NCBI RefSeq assembly: GCF_001661265.1 | Contig: NW_017566993.1 | Location: 620,001 to 684,000 of the forward strand | Source: Saitoella complicata NRRL Y-17804 | Lineage: Eukaryota; Ascomycota; Saitoellomycetes; Saitoellales; Saitoellaceae | DNA: 64,000 bases | Direction: 5' to 3' | In this document: positions 1 to 10,615 of the stretch, piece after piece | How positions within the stretch are numbered: the first letter of the stretch is position 1 | Layout of the letters: every line of letters begins with the position of its first letter | The notes under the pieces: generated by a model | Told to the model about the DNA's origin: nothing | Seen by the model: the letters and a program-made list of their open reading frames with translations, nothing else | Database searches by the model: none | Program-made: the position numbers and the translations under genes

Positions 1-33
1 CCGTCAATCCGCCCCACCCGTTGATCTTTTCAG

Positions 34-1143
34 TTTTTACCTCTATATGCGCGATCAACAACGTAGTGTTGACTACCTTGACTTCTTCCTCGACTGCGAA
101 CAGCACCTCGCGTTATGCCGCCTATACGTCCGTGAACTACGACGTTCGGTATTGAATGCTACGCCAGACGTACCCGAAAATAACGAAAAATCCCATTATT
201 CTGAAGCACCGAGAAGTAGTGATGAATTTGCGTACGAGAAGCAGGGTGATCGTGCGATCAGCCCCTTTTTGAGGAGTCATCCCATGCAGGGAGGAGCTTC
301 GGTTGAGAGCTCGCCGACATTCACGCAAGAGGGTGTGCCGGTGAATGCAGCATACGACAAAGCCGAGAATCGCCAGAGTTGGAGATCGTCGTTGTCGAGG
401 GAAGGTGCGCAGGGACTTGCTCCGAGCCCGGAGCATACAGTCAATCGCGCGGATATTAGGGCTTCTGCGGAGAGGATTTTGTATACGTATCTTGTCAGGG
501 GAGCGGAGAGGGAGATTGCGCTGCCGAGCCATATTCACCATGGTGTGAGTAACGCCATTGAAGTGGATGGACGTGATGATCCGGAGGTGTTCGATGATGC
601 GAAGGAGTATGTGTTTCAGGCGATGGAGAGGGATGCATTCCCAGGATTCTTGAGAGCGAAGGCGTTAGGGAACTTGGTACCGCCGTCAGCGCTGTTCAGA
701 TTGATTCTTGGGTTGATGGCCATGTTTGGAGCATTCTGGACGGCATTTTCGTTGATTTTCCTCAATTATTCGAAGAGTACGAGAGTCTGGGTAAGCTTTT
801 GTTTAGATTACCGCATTCATGGTATGCTAATCAAGGTCCTACAGGTCCTCCTTCCATTCTTCGTCGGTGTGTATGCTCTCATGTCACATCAATACAACCT
901 CGACCCATTACTTGCATTGGCGGGTTTGAGCGAATCTACGTTCATGTCTTTCATGCGCATTCGTGAGCCATATGGTAAGATACGAGATCGACATCGTCGA
1001 TATCGTCGATGCTTCAAAGCTAATTTCGTCTCGCAGTTCGATCATTACTTAGCCAACGTGCAATCTGGATGTTAGCCCTAATTTGTGTCATCACGGCAGC
1101 TCTGACTTTGATATTTTCGTTGGTACCCGGACACAGGCTATGA
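34..1143 (+). CDS. RAX1: Rax1-like RGS-domain membrane protein (5' end outside window)
   Basis: Exons 34-790, 845-974 and 1037-1143. The first exon starts after a TTTTCAG acceptor, so the beginning of the gene lies left of the window. The exon opens inside an RGS-type helical domain (FYLYMRDQQRS, then LDFFLDCEQHL). A low-complexity Ser/Pro/Glu-rich insert follows, then the second half of the RGS fold (about residues 140-210). Three hydrophobic segments follow, and splicing the third exon gives a last membrane helix ending in LVPGHRL. RGS plus three C-terminal membrane spans is the architecture of Rax1, which marks bud sites or growth poles with Rax2 in yeasts. The 54-nt first intron is a multiple of three and could be read through. 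The second (62 nt) must be removed to keep the conserved C-terminus. Confidence 0.8.
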
Positions 1144-1407
1144 CGGGCCTATGCAGACGCACTCGCGCATGTTGATGTACCGCTATCTTTCTTTTCTTCA
1201 GGCGCGATTTGGGTCTCTTTTTTCGCACATTTTGTGGAACTGGTCCGGGTTGGTTGTGATACCCTTATATGCAACTATTTGGCGGGGATGTGTAGTTTTA
1301 ATTTCGGTAATTGAGATGAATGATATCGTTATGGTATATTATAATACGATGAACGCCATAACCCTGCATTGCCTTGAAGCTTGTCCAATTCACAACAGGT
1401 GCTGCTC

Positions 1408-3171
1408 TCAGAGCAGCCTATCCCCCAAAAGCGCCATTCCAAAAGGGTCTTTGATCTCTGTGTCATCCTTGACACCACTGAGCCCATCAGCACCGTTTGG
1501 CTTATCCGAGAAGTTCATTTTCTTTGACTCGGCTTCAAGCAGACGAGTATGGGAAGTGGTCGGCCGTTCTTCTCTTCCTGAAATATGCACTTCTTCAATG
1601 TTGAACATTCCCATGATCTTGTCCTCTTTTTCGTTCCACTCTTCCTCACTAGTCTTCAGCCATGAATCAATCTCGATCGATTTTTCTGACGTTACATCAG
1701 GTAGAACACGAAACACTTCTCGCGCAACCTCCACTTCCTCTAGATATCCTTCGGGTATGGCAAATTTCGGTTTACCAGTCGATTTGACCATGATGTGCGG
1801 CAGCTCGCGAACAAGGTCTTCGATCCGTTTCGAATCCGTGAATACCTTCCTAATCCCCTTCTGTCCAAGCTTCTCAATTGTTGGTGCGAAATCCGTACCC
1901 AACAGGATCGCTAGGTCGATCAATCTATCCGTGGAGATGTCGCCCAATTCCTTTCGAACCTCTACGGGATCGATCATTTGCAGTCGCTTGGACGCGCGGA
2001 AGAAGAAATCGCTCATGGTTGGTGCAGCCGAGAACCATCGAAGGAGTTTGCCGCCGAATATCACGACATCCGTGTCCTCTGACGACACATATTCCGCCTT
2101 CCCCTCCTTCACGAGAGCAGCACAGACTGCTTCAGCTTCATATCCATCCGGTGAACTGATGACAGGCACGCCGAGTATCCGGAAAGCTTCTTTGGTCTCC
2201 TCGTATTCTTGGAATGTGGGCATAGCAGTGCGACGTTTCAGTACGGTCAGCGCTTCGTACGTTTCGAAACGAAGATCGGTCAAGTCGGTAAGGACGTCAG
2301 AGGTTGGCGATGTCACGATAACAGTGGTGGTTGTGACTGTCTCCACATCTCTGGTCTCTGGCTCTGGGTGAAGCACACGAGACAGGATATCGAGCTCGGA
2401 GGCAGATGGTGCAGATGACGATGTCAAGAAGGTTGTGAAACCCTCGGTCAGTTTTGTTGAGATGGATGTAAGTTCCAGGTCAGACACGACAGGAGGTATG
2501 CCTTCTTTAAAGGGCGGTAGAGCTGCTGGAGTTGCAGGAGGTGGCTCGACCTTCTGTTCGGTCATGGACACCTTGACGGAATTGTCCAGCACTTGTACCT
2601 TCGGCGTAATTTCTTCTACAAGAGTCTCTTCATCAACTATCACTTCGGCGTTTAAAGATTTAGACTCTTCCAGGAGCCATAAGATGCTCCTCTTTGCTTC
2701 CGCTTGCTCCGTCGATCCCTCGATGATTGGCGCAGCATCTAACCTCTTCTTGACCTGGTTCAAGATGGAAAGCCGTACGGCCGGCTTGTTGACCTGGCTC
2801 AGAGCAGTAGCAATTTCATCCAAAGCTCGTAAACGACCTCTCTTCGCCTCCGTATCACCACATTGCCGTTGATACTCCGCCCTGATCTTTGCTCGCTTCG
2901 CTCGTTCTTTCTGCTTCGCTACACTCGCTCCTTTCCCATCGAAAACAGCAATCGGCGCGCATTTCAGATTTCGACAAAGACGTAGGAGTCGTATCGTCCA
3001 GACGATATGTTTCTTCGGAGTTTCGTCGTCAAATGGTGATGCGAACAGTCTGCGAAGGTGAAGTGTGGAGTCGATAGCTATTCGCGTTTGTCTGAGGTGT
3101 TTATAACTGAATGGGCGGAGCACTGCCGGAGCGTATAGCTTCAGGTATTCTGTAAAGCCAAGTACACCCAT
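1408..3171 (-). CDS. XPG/Rad2-family structure-specific nuclease
   Basis: Intronless, 587 aa. I place the start at the ATG giving MGVLGFTEYL, because Rad2-family enzymes begin with M-G-x-x-G/x-L; an in-frame ATG 66 bases upstream is less likely. The XPG-N region (about 1-105) has the acidic residues in IAIDS and AVFDGKG. The XPG-I region (about 330-400) has GYEAEAV and SEDTDVVIFG, and LLGTDF begins the helix-hairpin-helix segment. All expected metal-binding acids therefore appear present. A spacer of roughly 220 residues separates XPG-N and XPG-I, much longer than in FEN1 or EXO1 but shorter than in XPG itself. No PCNA-binding motif is obvious at the C-terminus. Likely role is cleavage of flap or bubble DNA in repair or replication; which subfamily is uncertain. 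It is divergent from TOM6 with 173 bp between start codons. Confidence 0.75.
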   Translation of the reverse strand: MGVLGFTEYLKLYAPAVLRPFSYKHLRQTRIAIDSTLHLRRLFASPFDDETPKKHIVWTIRLLRLCRNLKCAPIAVFDGKGASVAKQKERAKRAKIRAEYQRQCGDTEAKRGRLRALDEIATALSQVNKPAVRLSILNQVKKRLDAAPIIEGSTEQAEAKRSILWLLEESKSLNAEVIVDEETLVEEITPKVQVLDNSVKVSMTEQKVEPPPATPAALPPFKEGIPPVVSDLELTSISTKLTEGFTTFLTSSSAPSASELDILSRVLHPEPETRDVETVTTTTVIVTSPTSDVLTDLTDLRFETYEALTVLKRRTAMPTFQEYEETKEAFRILGVPVISSPDGYEAEAVCAALVKEGKAEYVSSEDTDVVIFGGKLLRWFSAAPTMSDFFFRASKRLQMIDPVEVRKELGDISTDRLIDLAILLGTDFAPTIEKLGQKGIRKVFTDSKRIEDLVRELPHIMVKSTGKPKFAIPEGYLEEVEVAREVFRVLPDVTSEKSIEIDSWLKTSEEEWNEKEDKIMGMFNIEEVHISGREERPTTSHTRLLEAESKKMNFSDKPNGADGLSGVKDDTEIKDPFGMALLGDRLL

Positions 3172-3344
3172 CTTGCAAAGACCAGGTGCGGTCGTCCACC
3201 GCCCCGTTCTGGACTGACTGTATTCGCTGCGCCTCACTGTATCGTAGACTCCACCGCCACACCTTCCTCCTCCAAATTCCCGGACGTGGTCGTGCAGCCG
3301 CTCAGAAACGTCACTCCAGAAAATTCAATAATTATTTATACGAA

Positions 3345-3581
3345 ATGGCTCCCTCAAGAAACGTCGCTGTCTCTGGTCGTGCTCAGCCTGGCTTCGTCAA
3401 GTCTACTATCAATGCCGTCTTCTCCGAGGAGAACCGCACCTTCGTCTGGGCTATCGGCGTCTTTGCTGTAAGTGAATTCGTCTCTCTTTGTCGCATTTGA
3501 TAGGTTTGACTGACCTTTCTTCAGGCTGCTGTCGGTTTCCTCCAGAGCCCCATGGGTGCCTCCATTTTGCCTGACGTGTAA
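3345..3581 (+). CDS. TOM6: Mitochondrial import receptor subunit Tom6
   Basis: Two exons, 3345-3467 and 3525-3581, give 59 aa. The intron is 57 nt with donor GTAAGT and acceptor TTCTTCAG. The spliced product has a polar N-terminus, a single hydrophobic segment (FVWAIGVFAAAVGFLQS) and a short tail ending ILPDV. The block around GFLQSPM matches the fungal Tom6 tail signature (hydrophobic helix, then F-I/L-Q-S-P). Tom6 is a small tail-anchored subunit that stabilises the TOM translocase in the outer mitochondrial membrane. Such short, intron-split genes are easily missed. The divergent promoter is shared with the Rad2-type nuclease gene. Confidence 0.82.
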
Positions 3582-4437
3582 GCTGAACTGAGATGACGTT
3601 GAATTGGACAAGTGAAAAGTTGGACATGTCAGGATAAAGAGTGCAAAATCCGGCATTTACATGATCTGTGGGATCATCAAACTGCTTTGAGAGCAGATCT
3701 TTTGTTTTTGGTTCGAAGGCGTTTTGGTTTTGCGCTCTATCAATCTACTGTACAAATGTGTACAATATCATTAGTCCTCCGTCCTTCATGGCGTTCGCTG
3801 CAGCAGCCATACCTTGTGAATGCGACAGTATCCGACCTGTCACTGAGAACGAAAAGCAGGACCGTCACCGATGACTGAACGTTCGTTTTGGAACTTTGGC
3901 CATGTGACCGTGCCGGCGGAATAAGGGTTCGCTTACAGCAGCGTTACTGACACGCTGTCAGTCGGGCCGATATCCATTCCGTGTTACTTCATTCTAGAAT
4001 GCTAATTTCCAAGTACTATTGCGGTTGAGCTCGGACTTGTTGCAATTGCGACATGTGGGTAACCGCCACCTTGCGACAGAGTGTACGTAGAAGATCTAGA
4101 GCCGGCGTATACGCTACCACGACCGGCCATCGCCAGTCAAACCACCTCTGGCGGCATTCAGTTGGCAAATCTATCCATCCCTCAATTTTTCCATTGTCGG
4201 TTCCCTTCACCCTTTCAACACTTTAACTTTTTCGAGGCGCGCGGCACGTTGACGTCAATCAACAACAAACTCCGTCGCTTCAATGATTTCGGCTCCGACG
4301 GCCCGCAAGAACCGACCGAAAGAAACCTTGGAACAAGTGAAGTTCACTCCTATATACATCGACCTGCTGGCCTTCCAATCCATTATACTTATCTGGACGG
4401 CTTCCCTATACATTGATCACCACCAGTTTCGCGCATA
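3582..4437. other. Intergenic region between TOM6 and the DUF2456-like gene
   Basis: 856 bases. It should hold the TOM6 terminator and the promoter and leader of the next gene. Short open frames exist but none shows a recognisable motif, and I see no tRNA cloverleaf or simple repeat. Nothing else can be supported. Confidence 0.5.
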
Positions 4438-5232
4438 ATGCCTCCAATTGTGAAGGAGAGGCCCGGCAATGTTGACCCCCATTACGACGCCTCCGGCCGG
4501 CGTCGCCGCGTTTTGACGACTCGTCAGATCATTTATCTCGGTATACAACAGTTCCTGATCAACACCATCGTTGCTGGAGGTATGAGTGACGTCGTGTCTT
4601 CTCGTTTACCGGGAGTGTATGCTAACGAACTCAACACAGGAATTAACTTTGGTATCGCTACAGCGATGTACCGGACGACATCCCAGACAATCAATGTCTG
4701 GCCGTTCCCGAATACGCTTGCTGGTGATGCGTGTGTCACGGTCTTCATCACTGGTATTCTGATCTGGCTCACCACCGCCTCGATGGTCATTCGTGATTTG
4801 CGGTTACATAATATCACCCCAATCCCGCTAGTGAAGCCGAATGGGCGCATACATGATGCGTTGAGATGGATGGTCACGAATTCGTCCATCATTGAGCGTG
4901 GGATTCCATTCAAGACGCGTATCTTGCGAGTGTTCGTTACCGTTGTGCAAGGTGCGTTGCTTGGTGTTGTGTTGTTTGGACCAGTTTGGGGTATCGGAGT
5001 GGGCATCTTGTCTGGGATTTATGGGTGCTGTACGGTGCCGAATGGATGGGCGGCGGAGGTGTTCAAGCTCATCTTTGGAGGGATTGATGCGGGGATTACG
5101 GCGTTTGCGGTGTCATTGTTGATGCTGCTCGCGTATGAGGAAGGTTCACAGCAGCGTGTGGACGGTGCGAATGGAGAGAGGGTTGGGAGTGATGAGATTG
5201 ATCACGATCCAGTGCTGTCGTCACGGGTGTGA
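4438..5232 (+). CDS. Fungal multi-pass membrane protein (DUF2456/YHL026C-like)
   Basis: Two exons, 4438-4579 and 4640-5232, give 244 aa. The 60-nt intron (donor GTATGA, branch GCTAAC, acceptor AACACAG) is a multiple of three, so reading through it would add 20 residues. Splicing restores the smooth motif VAGGINFGIATAMY. There are about four hydrophobic segments (near residues 30-55, 85-105, 145-170 and 180-215), a NVWPFPNTLAGD motif after the first, and a charged cytosolic tail. The GINF-A-MY and FPNTLAGD blocks resemble the uncharacterised fungal family DUF2456; this assignment is from memory of the family pattern. No function is known. It converges with the P450 gene. Confidence 0.65.
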   Translation: MPPIVKERPGNVDPHYDASGRRRRVLTTRQIIYLGIQQFLINTIVAGGMSDVVSSRLPGVYANELNTGINFGIATAMYRTTSQTINVWPFPNTLAGDACVTVFITGILIWLTTASMVIRDLRLHNITPIPLVKPNGRIHDALRWMVTNSSIIERGIPFKTRILRVFVTVVQGALLGVVLFGPVWGIGVGILSGIYGCCTVPNGWAAEVFKLIFGGIDAGITAFAVSLLMLLAYEEGSQQRVDGANGERVGSDEIDHDPVLSSRV

Positions 5233-5494
5233 GTTGAAGATGAACTTATGTACGATTAGGACGGGTGTCTTGACTTTTTATGCATGGAGTATTGGGTATT
5301 AGCAGTTGCAACTAATGGCTTGGGAGCGATTTGGCATGGATAGGGCAAGGAAAGCATAAGCTTACGTCCATAGACTTTTCTAATAGATAATGGGTATCAT
5401 GTTGTGTCGAGACCTCAATCCTAAGCCCGGAGTAGGTCGCAGTAAAAACGAACGTATCACACCCAAGCCTGAATCAATAACATGACAAACCAAC

Positions 5495-7108
5495 TCACAC
5501 AGCAATCTTAATCTTCATCGGCATCGCCGCCACAGGCTTCGCCGTCAACTGCGAAATCTGATACGGCTCCTTGATCTGCGGCTCAAACTCAAACCTCCTC
5601 GCCGTAAACGCCAAAATAATCTTCGCCTCAATCAACGCCAACTCTTGCCCAATACAACTCCTCGGTGCCTTAGCAAACGGCTGATACGCCTTCGGCACTT
5701 CCCTCCCCTCCGCAAATCGTTCGGGGTCGAAGGCGTTTGCAGTTGGTCCCCAGGTTTTGGGGTCGCGGTGGAGGATGTAGTGCGGGATGTAGAGGATCAT
5801 GTAGTCGGCGGGCCAGTGTTCGTTGTTAACTGGGAGGGTTGCGGAAGAGGATTGCATCATGCGGGCGGTTGCTGCTGGGGGCCAGAGGCGGAGGACTTCT
5901 TTGATTACTTGGAGGGTGTAGGGGAGTTTGTTGATGAGGCTGGGGTTGGCTTTGAGTTTTCGGCAGAGGGCTTCTGTGTCGTTTGCTGTTTCGGGGCCGA
6001 GGACAGCGTCGTGTTCTTCGCGGAGCCTTTTCAAGCATTCTGCGTGTTGGCCGAGTTCGGTGTATGCCCAGGTCACGGCCGACGATGTCGTATCGTGACC
6101 AGCTAAGAAGAATGTCTTTGCTTGGTGCGCGTACTCGTCGATAGATCGCTGCGCATCAAGCAAAGCCAAGTCGATGATATCCATGTCTTTCTTAGTTGCT
6201 CCTTCCTTCGCATTGGCTGCAGCCCTGACTTGGTGTTCACGGACTTGCTCGCGGAAATAATTATCCAACGTCCTCTCGTTCTTCCAATACTGGTATCGAC
6301 GGTACAGCCTTATGTTCTCAAAGAGCGGGAACCTCGCTCTGGATTCGGTCAAGTGAAGGATGTTCTGAAAGGCGTGCACCATGGGATGAGAGCGGTCCTT
6401 TTGCGTGTGTAGGCGAACACTGAGAATGGCTCTGCCGATGACATCAATCGTGAGTGCCGTAACCTCTTCGTTCATTTTGAACACCTCTCCAGATTTCGCG
6501 AGTGACTCCAGCTTCTCTACGAAGACCTGCGTCTCTTCCATGATGGCGGGAATGAGAGGCTCGAGGTTTCTGTACGAAAAGCCGGGATTGAAGATCTTGC
6601 GGAGCCTGTTGACAAGGTCAGTCATGTCCGAGATACATCGAGAGTTAATTGACTGACTTCTTCCATTCATCTCCCTCCAGGGTCAAGATTGAATGTTTCC
6701 CAATAAGAGCATCCGACTCATGATAAGTCGGTGACTTTGGAGCCATTGACCTTGCCAGGTTGTCTGCGACATCAGGATCCGTGATGATCATCATGTTGTA
6801 TGCCATGGGCCAAAGATTGAGGTAGTAAACGTCGCCATACTTGTTGGCGAAGTCTTGGAAGACCTCGTCGGGATGGTGATCGGATTTGGCAATGGCACCC
6901 ATTGCTCCGAGATGGCCCCATATGAAGCTGTGCGGGGGACCCGGCTGTACGCTGTCAGCATTTTGAGCATTGGAGACGATCGGAGGCTACTCACCCGTCC
7001 TCTGAACTTGGCCCTATCCGCTCGCAACTTCAAGATAAACACAACAACCTGAGCCAGGATCAGAGCAGCGACAGCACTCAACACGTTCTCCCTTGTCAAA
7101 TAGTCCAT
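5495..7108 (-). CDS. Cytochrome P450 monooxygenase
   Basis: Three exons on the minus strand (7108-6995, 6944-6658, 6605-5495) give 503 aa; introns are 50 and 52 nt. Residues 1-35 hold an N-terminal membrane anchor, followed by the proline hinge PGPPHSFIWGHLGAM. The first splice joins FRGR to PGPP and the second joins EWKK to LRKIFNPGFS, both standard P450 junctions. The I-helix motif is AGHDTTSS, the K-helix ExxR is EVLR, and the haem loop is FAKAPRSCIGQE with the cysteine ligand. The loop has Ala where Gly is usual before P-R-S-C. The pattern resembles fungal P450s of secondary or fatty-acid metabolism, but the substrate cannot be deduced. The nearest neighbours are not biosynthetic, so it is not an obvious cluster member. 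It is divergent from FRG1 with a 150-bp spacer. Confidence 0.92.
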
Positions 7109-7258
7109 GGTTGTATGCTGATGGTGTACTCAGGGTAATATTGCACCGACGTGCCTCGTACCGTATATGACGCTACTGTACATAGGCAGCGGAACGTCCC
7201 GCCATCGGACATGTGAACATTGTCTACGTTACTGTCTACGTTACACTCAACCATCAAC

Positions 7259-8044
7259 ATGCCATCAAAGCTGTCATTCAAAGGCGAGAAGCCAAAGAAG
7301 AGAAAGAGAACTGCAGGTGAAGACGCCCTCGACCGTCCCTCCGCGAAACCCACAAAACCCCAGATAGAGGATGAACCAGAAGAGCAGGAGGATGGATGGG
7401 TCGATGCGCGGCTATTGGAGGAATTGAATGGACCCGTGTTGATTGCGTTCGCGGGACATACACCCGTTGCCTTGGCGGCGGACACGGCTGGCAAGGTGTT
7501 TGTTTCGAACTTGGACAGTCCGGCGACGAGTATGGAGCCGCATGATGTACGGCAAGTCTTTGTCGCTGCCGAAATCGCCGGGTCGAAGAAGTATTCTTTG
7601 AAGAGCGCACAGGGGAAATACCTGTCATGCGACAAGTTTGGTCTGTTATCATGTGTAAAGGAGGCAATTGGACCGCAAGAGACGTGGACGCCAATATTAA
7701 AGACAGATGGGGATGGGTGGTGTTTCCAGAATGCGTACGAGAAGTTCCTGAGTTGTGATGAGAATGCAAAGGGTGGGACTATGGAGATCAGAGGTGATGC
7801 GGAGAGTGTTGGGTTTTGCGAGACGTTCAAGCTACGGATTCAAGCGCGGTTTAGGAAGCGGGAGGTCAAAGAGACGGGCAAGACAGACAGAATATCGACT
7901 GCGGAACTGGAAAAGTTGGCTGGACGCAAACTGAAGGAACACGAGATCAAGAATTTGAAAAAGGCATACAGGGAAGGCGGGTTTCAGGAGGCATTGCTCG
8001 ATGTCCGCGTAAAGGGCAAGAGTGATAAATTTGCAGCTTTTTAA
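7259..8044 (+). CDS. FRG1: FRG1-like nuclear protein
   Basis: Intronless, 261 aa from the ATG giving MPSKLSFKGEKPKKRKR. An in-frame ATG 13 codons upstream exists, but the basic KPKKRKR start matches FRG1 proteins better. After a charged linker, residues 55-190 form the FRG1 fascin-like beta-trefoil (WVDARLLEELNGPV, VFVAAEIAGSKKYSLKSAQGKYLSCD, WCFQNAYEKFLSCDE). A Lys-rich C-terminus follows. FRG1 homologues are nuclear or nucleolar proteins linked to actin bundling, RNA processing and rRNA maturation. The stop is only 30 bases from the converging MRD1 stop, so the two 3' ends must overlap. Confidence 0.88.
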   Translation: MPSKLSFKGEKPKKRKRTAGEDALDRPSAKPTKPQIEDEPEEQEDGWVDARLLEELNGPVLIAFAGHTPVALAADTAGKVFVSNLDSPATSMEPHDVRQVFVAAEIAGSKKYSLKSAQGKYLSCDKFGLLSCVKEAIGPQETWTPILKTDGDGWCFQNAYEKFLSCDENAKGGTMEIRGDAESVGFCETFKLRIQARFRKREVKETGKTDRISTAELEKLAGRKLKEHEIKNLKKAYREGGFQEALLDVRVKGKSDKFAAF

Positions 8045-8074
8045 CAATCTTTTGATTATCAGGCTTTCGATGAA

Positions 8075-10615
8075 CTAAAACTCCTCAGGCTCCTCCATCT
8101 CAACCCTACGCTTACCTCCTGCTCCGCGTGCCTTCGCATGGTCATCAAGCTTAATCTGCTTGCGTACCTTCTCCTGAGCCCTCTCAACTTCCTCCTCGCC
8201 AGTCTCCGCATCCTTAGCAGCGTACTGCAACACGAGATGCCTGCCCAACAAATGCGTATCCCGGAGCGCAGCCATCGCGTTTTCCGCTTCCCGAGTGGTA
8301 ACAAACTCTGCGAAAGCAAAACCGCGAGCAGAGTTGTCGAATTTCTTGGGTACACGGACCGTGCGCAACTGCCCGTATGCTCCGAAAAGTTCGCGGACAT
8401 CGCGCTTCGTCGCCTCGAAAGGCAGGTTCTTGATGATGATCTTTGTGGAGGCAGCGGCTGCCTTCTTTGCTTGATCACCCGCCTTGCGTTCTGCGGCTGC
8501 ATCCACGCCCTTGTTGGAAACCTTGATTTGAAGTTTGTGGCCGTCGAGGGTGACATCCTGCATGGCGTTCATAGCAGCCATGGCCGTGGATTTGCTAGCA
8601 AACTCGACGAAACCAAAACCCATGCTGAGTGTCTGTCCCGGACGCTTAGGATCCGGCTTGGTCTTGACGCGGGCTGACAAGAAGCCGTTGAGGGGTTTGA
8701 AGAGTTCGATGAGTCCAGCAGTCTCGGTCTTGAAGCTGAGGTTCTTGATGAACAAGGTAGCGCTGTCCATGGCGTCGACATCGACAGGGTTAGCAGCCAT
8801 AACTTCGTCAGCCGTGGACTTGGCATCCACGGGAACAGGGCCACTTGCTGTGACATTAGTTGCAGCAGCCTTCTCACCATCAAAGATACCTCGCGGCGCC
8901 TTCTCCAGATACATGATCGCTTCCTTGAACCTTCTGTAAGCCAAGCGCGCGAATGCCGTTCGGGCATCGACGGATTGCAAGAATTCAACGATAGCGATCG
9001 TACCAGCAGGCGGTAGAATGATACGCCCAAGATCTCCAAAGTCACTGAACAACTTTGACAGCTCTTCCACGGTAGTACCGTAAGGGAAGTTCTTGACCAA
9101 GAGCACATTGTCGCTCCTTTCCTTCTTATTGAAGGAGTCCAGATCCACTCCTTCTGACTTCAAGTACTCCTTCGTCTCCTGAATGACGTGCGTTTCGGCC
9201 AAAGCCTGTCTGACAGCAGCGTTCGAGCTCGTTGGGTCCAACACCTCAGACTTGGATACACCAAACCGGTCAGCAATGGAACTGATCACAGCATCCTGAT
9301 TCATGTACATAGAGTTCCACGACCACTGCTCCTTGTTCGCAGCAGCCTTGCGACGAAGCTCCTTCTGCTTCTTTAAGGGTAACTTTGAGATTGCGAAATC
9401 ATCGAGCTTGTGCTGCTCACGCTTGGCCTGAGCAGGAAGGATATGGAGTCGACGACCCTGGAAATGCTGCCTATCGAGAGCCTTGTATGCAGTAACGGCA
9501 GAAGACGGCGCAGTAAATAGAATGTAAGCATAGCCTTTGGCGGAATTGGTTGATTTGTCGATCGGAATGTGAGCCTCCTCAACCTCACCGAACTGACCAA
9601 ACAAAGCTCGCAAATCATCCTCGGTGGCCGTGAAAGGAAGGTTTCGTAAGAACAACCTGGAAGTGCTTTGGATCTGTTCAAGGATCTCCTCTTCTGCGGC
9701 AGCGCCATGGTCTTCTGCCTCCTCATCCTGGGGCTCGGCGACAAGCGGGGCATTCTCAGAACCTGAAGGGTTTGATGCCACCTCTCGGACAACAGATGTA
9801 AGAGCAGGCGGACGAACAGGGGGCATCGAAGTGTCTTCCTCATCAAGGTCAAGCAAGCGATTGGTACGCGAACGCAGCCAGTCCATATCCGACATCCCTT
9901 CAGGTTGTACAGCAGGTACAGACTCCTCCGTAGCTTCCTTCACATTCACAGACATCTCCTCCGCAAGCGGAAGCTCACTGACAACATCCTGGTGCACCTG
10001 CTTCGGCGGAAGCTCATCGTACTCATCGTCGTCCTTTCCTTCCACCAATTGCATCATCTGCGGTTCCGCCACTGCCACTGTGTCTTGGTTTTGCATGGCA
10101 AACTCCAAAGCCGAATCCTTGTTGTCCCAGGTTCTGCGACCTTTTGTACCCGCCATGACATCCATGAATTCCTTCAACTTCGGGTCGTTCGCTTCCTCCA
10201 ACGCACGCAACTTGGCGATATGTGACGCGTCATGTGCAGGTTCATCGTCGCGCTTACGCTTCTTTGATCCGTCCTCGGTAACAGCGGCAGGAGGGGCGTG
10301 TGCGATGTTATAGGCAGTGGTACCAGGAGTGTGCGCAGACCACGCCTTAGGCATATCCGCATCACCAGACTCCCTAGCCCAAGATACCTCCACCTTGGAC
10401 ATTCCAACGAAGGTATTGTTCCACCATTTGATTGCCTCCTCAGCATCCTTCGCCGTCTTGTAACCAATGAAACCAAACCTTCTTGACTGGCCAGTCTTCT
10501 TGTTGGTAACGAGTCTGACATCGGTCACCTCACCGTGGGTGCTGAAGTGCTTAGCGAACCCATCCTGAGAGAGCCTCTGAGGCAGGTTCTTGACGATAAT
10601 ACGGGTATTTGACAT
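8075..10615 (-). CDS. MRD1: Mrd1/RBM19 multiple RNA-recognition-motif protein of 90S pre-ribosome
   Basis: Intronless, 846 aa. Five RNA recognition motifs are visible: about residues 4-80 (IIVKNLPQRLS with FGFIGYK), 318-395 (LFLRNLPFTA with GYAYILF), 503-575 (VLLVKNFPYGT), 618-700 (LFIKNLSFKTE with GFGFVEF) and 722-800 (IIIKNLPFEAT with GFAFAEF). Acidic, low-complexity linkers separate RRM1 and RRM2. Five spaced RRMs with these RNP1/RNP2 pairs is the Mrd1 layout. Mrd1 binds pre-rRNA and is needed for the early cleavages that make 18S rRNA. Length is close to yeast Mrd1 (about 890 aa). RRM3 has a weak RNP1 (TIAIVEFL), also a known trait of the family. Confidence 0.93.
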   Translation of the reverse strand: MSNTRIIVKNLPQRLSQDGFAKHFSTHGEVTDVRLVTNKKTGQSRRFGFIGYKTAKDAEEAIKWWNNTFVGMSKVEVSWARESGDADMPKAWSAHTPGTTAYNIAHAPPAAVTEDGSKKRKRDDEPAHDASHIAKLRALEEANDPKLKEFMDVMAGTKGRRTWDNKDSALEFAMQNQDTVAVAEPQMMQLVEGKDDDEYDELPPKQVHQDVVSELPLAEEMSVNVKEATEESVPAVQPEGMSDMDWLRSRTNRLLDLDEEDTSMPPVRPPALTSVVREVASNPSGSENAPLVAEPQDEEAEDHGAAAEEEILEQIQSTSRLFLRNLPFTATEDDLRALFGQFGEVEEAHIPIDKSTNSAKGYAYILFTAPSSAVTAYKALDRQHFQGRRLHILPAQAKREQHKLDDFAISKLPLKKQKELRRKAAANKEQWSWNSMYMNQDAVISSIADRFGVSKSEVLDPTSSNAAVRQALAETHVIQETKEYLKSEGVDLDSFNKKERSDNVLLVKNFPYGTTVEELSKLFSDFGDLGRIILPPAGTIAIVEFLQSVDARTAFARLAYRRFKEAIMYLEKAPRGIFDGEKAAATNVTASGPVPVDAKSTADEVMAANPVDVDAMDSATLFIKNLSFKTETAGLIELFKPLNGFLSARVKTKPDPKRPGQTLSMGFGFVEFASKSTAMAAMNAMQDVTLDGHKLQIKVSNKGVDAAAERKAGDQAKKAAAASTKIIIKNLPFEATKRDVRELFGAYGQLRTVRVPKKFDNSARGFAFAEFVTTREAENAMAALRDTHLLGRHLVLQYAAKDAETGEEEVERAQEKVRKQIKLDDHAKARGAGGKRRVEMEEPEEF

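Noticed and set aside
1151-2371. 406-codon plus-strand open frame opposite the Rad2-type nuclease
   Set aside because: It lies antisense to a clearly conserved gene and its Ser/Arg-rich translation matches nothing; it is a by-product of the codon bias of the real gene.
9624-10313. 229-codon Ser-rich frame opposite MRD1
   Set aside because: Antisense to the acidic linker between RRM1 and RRM2; Ser runs are complements of Glu/Asp/Ala codons, with no family match.
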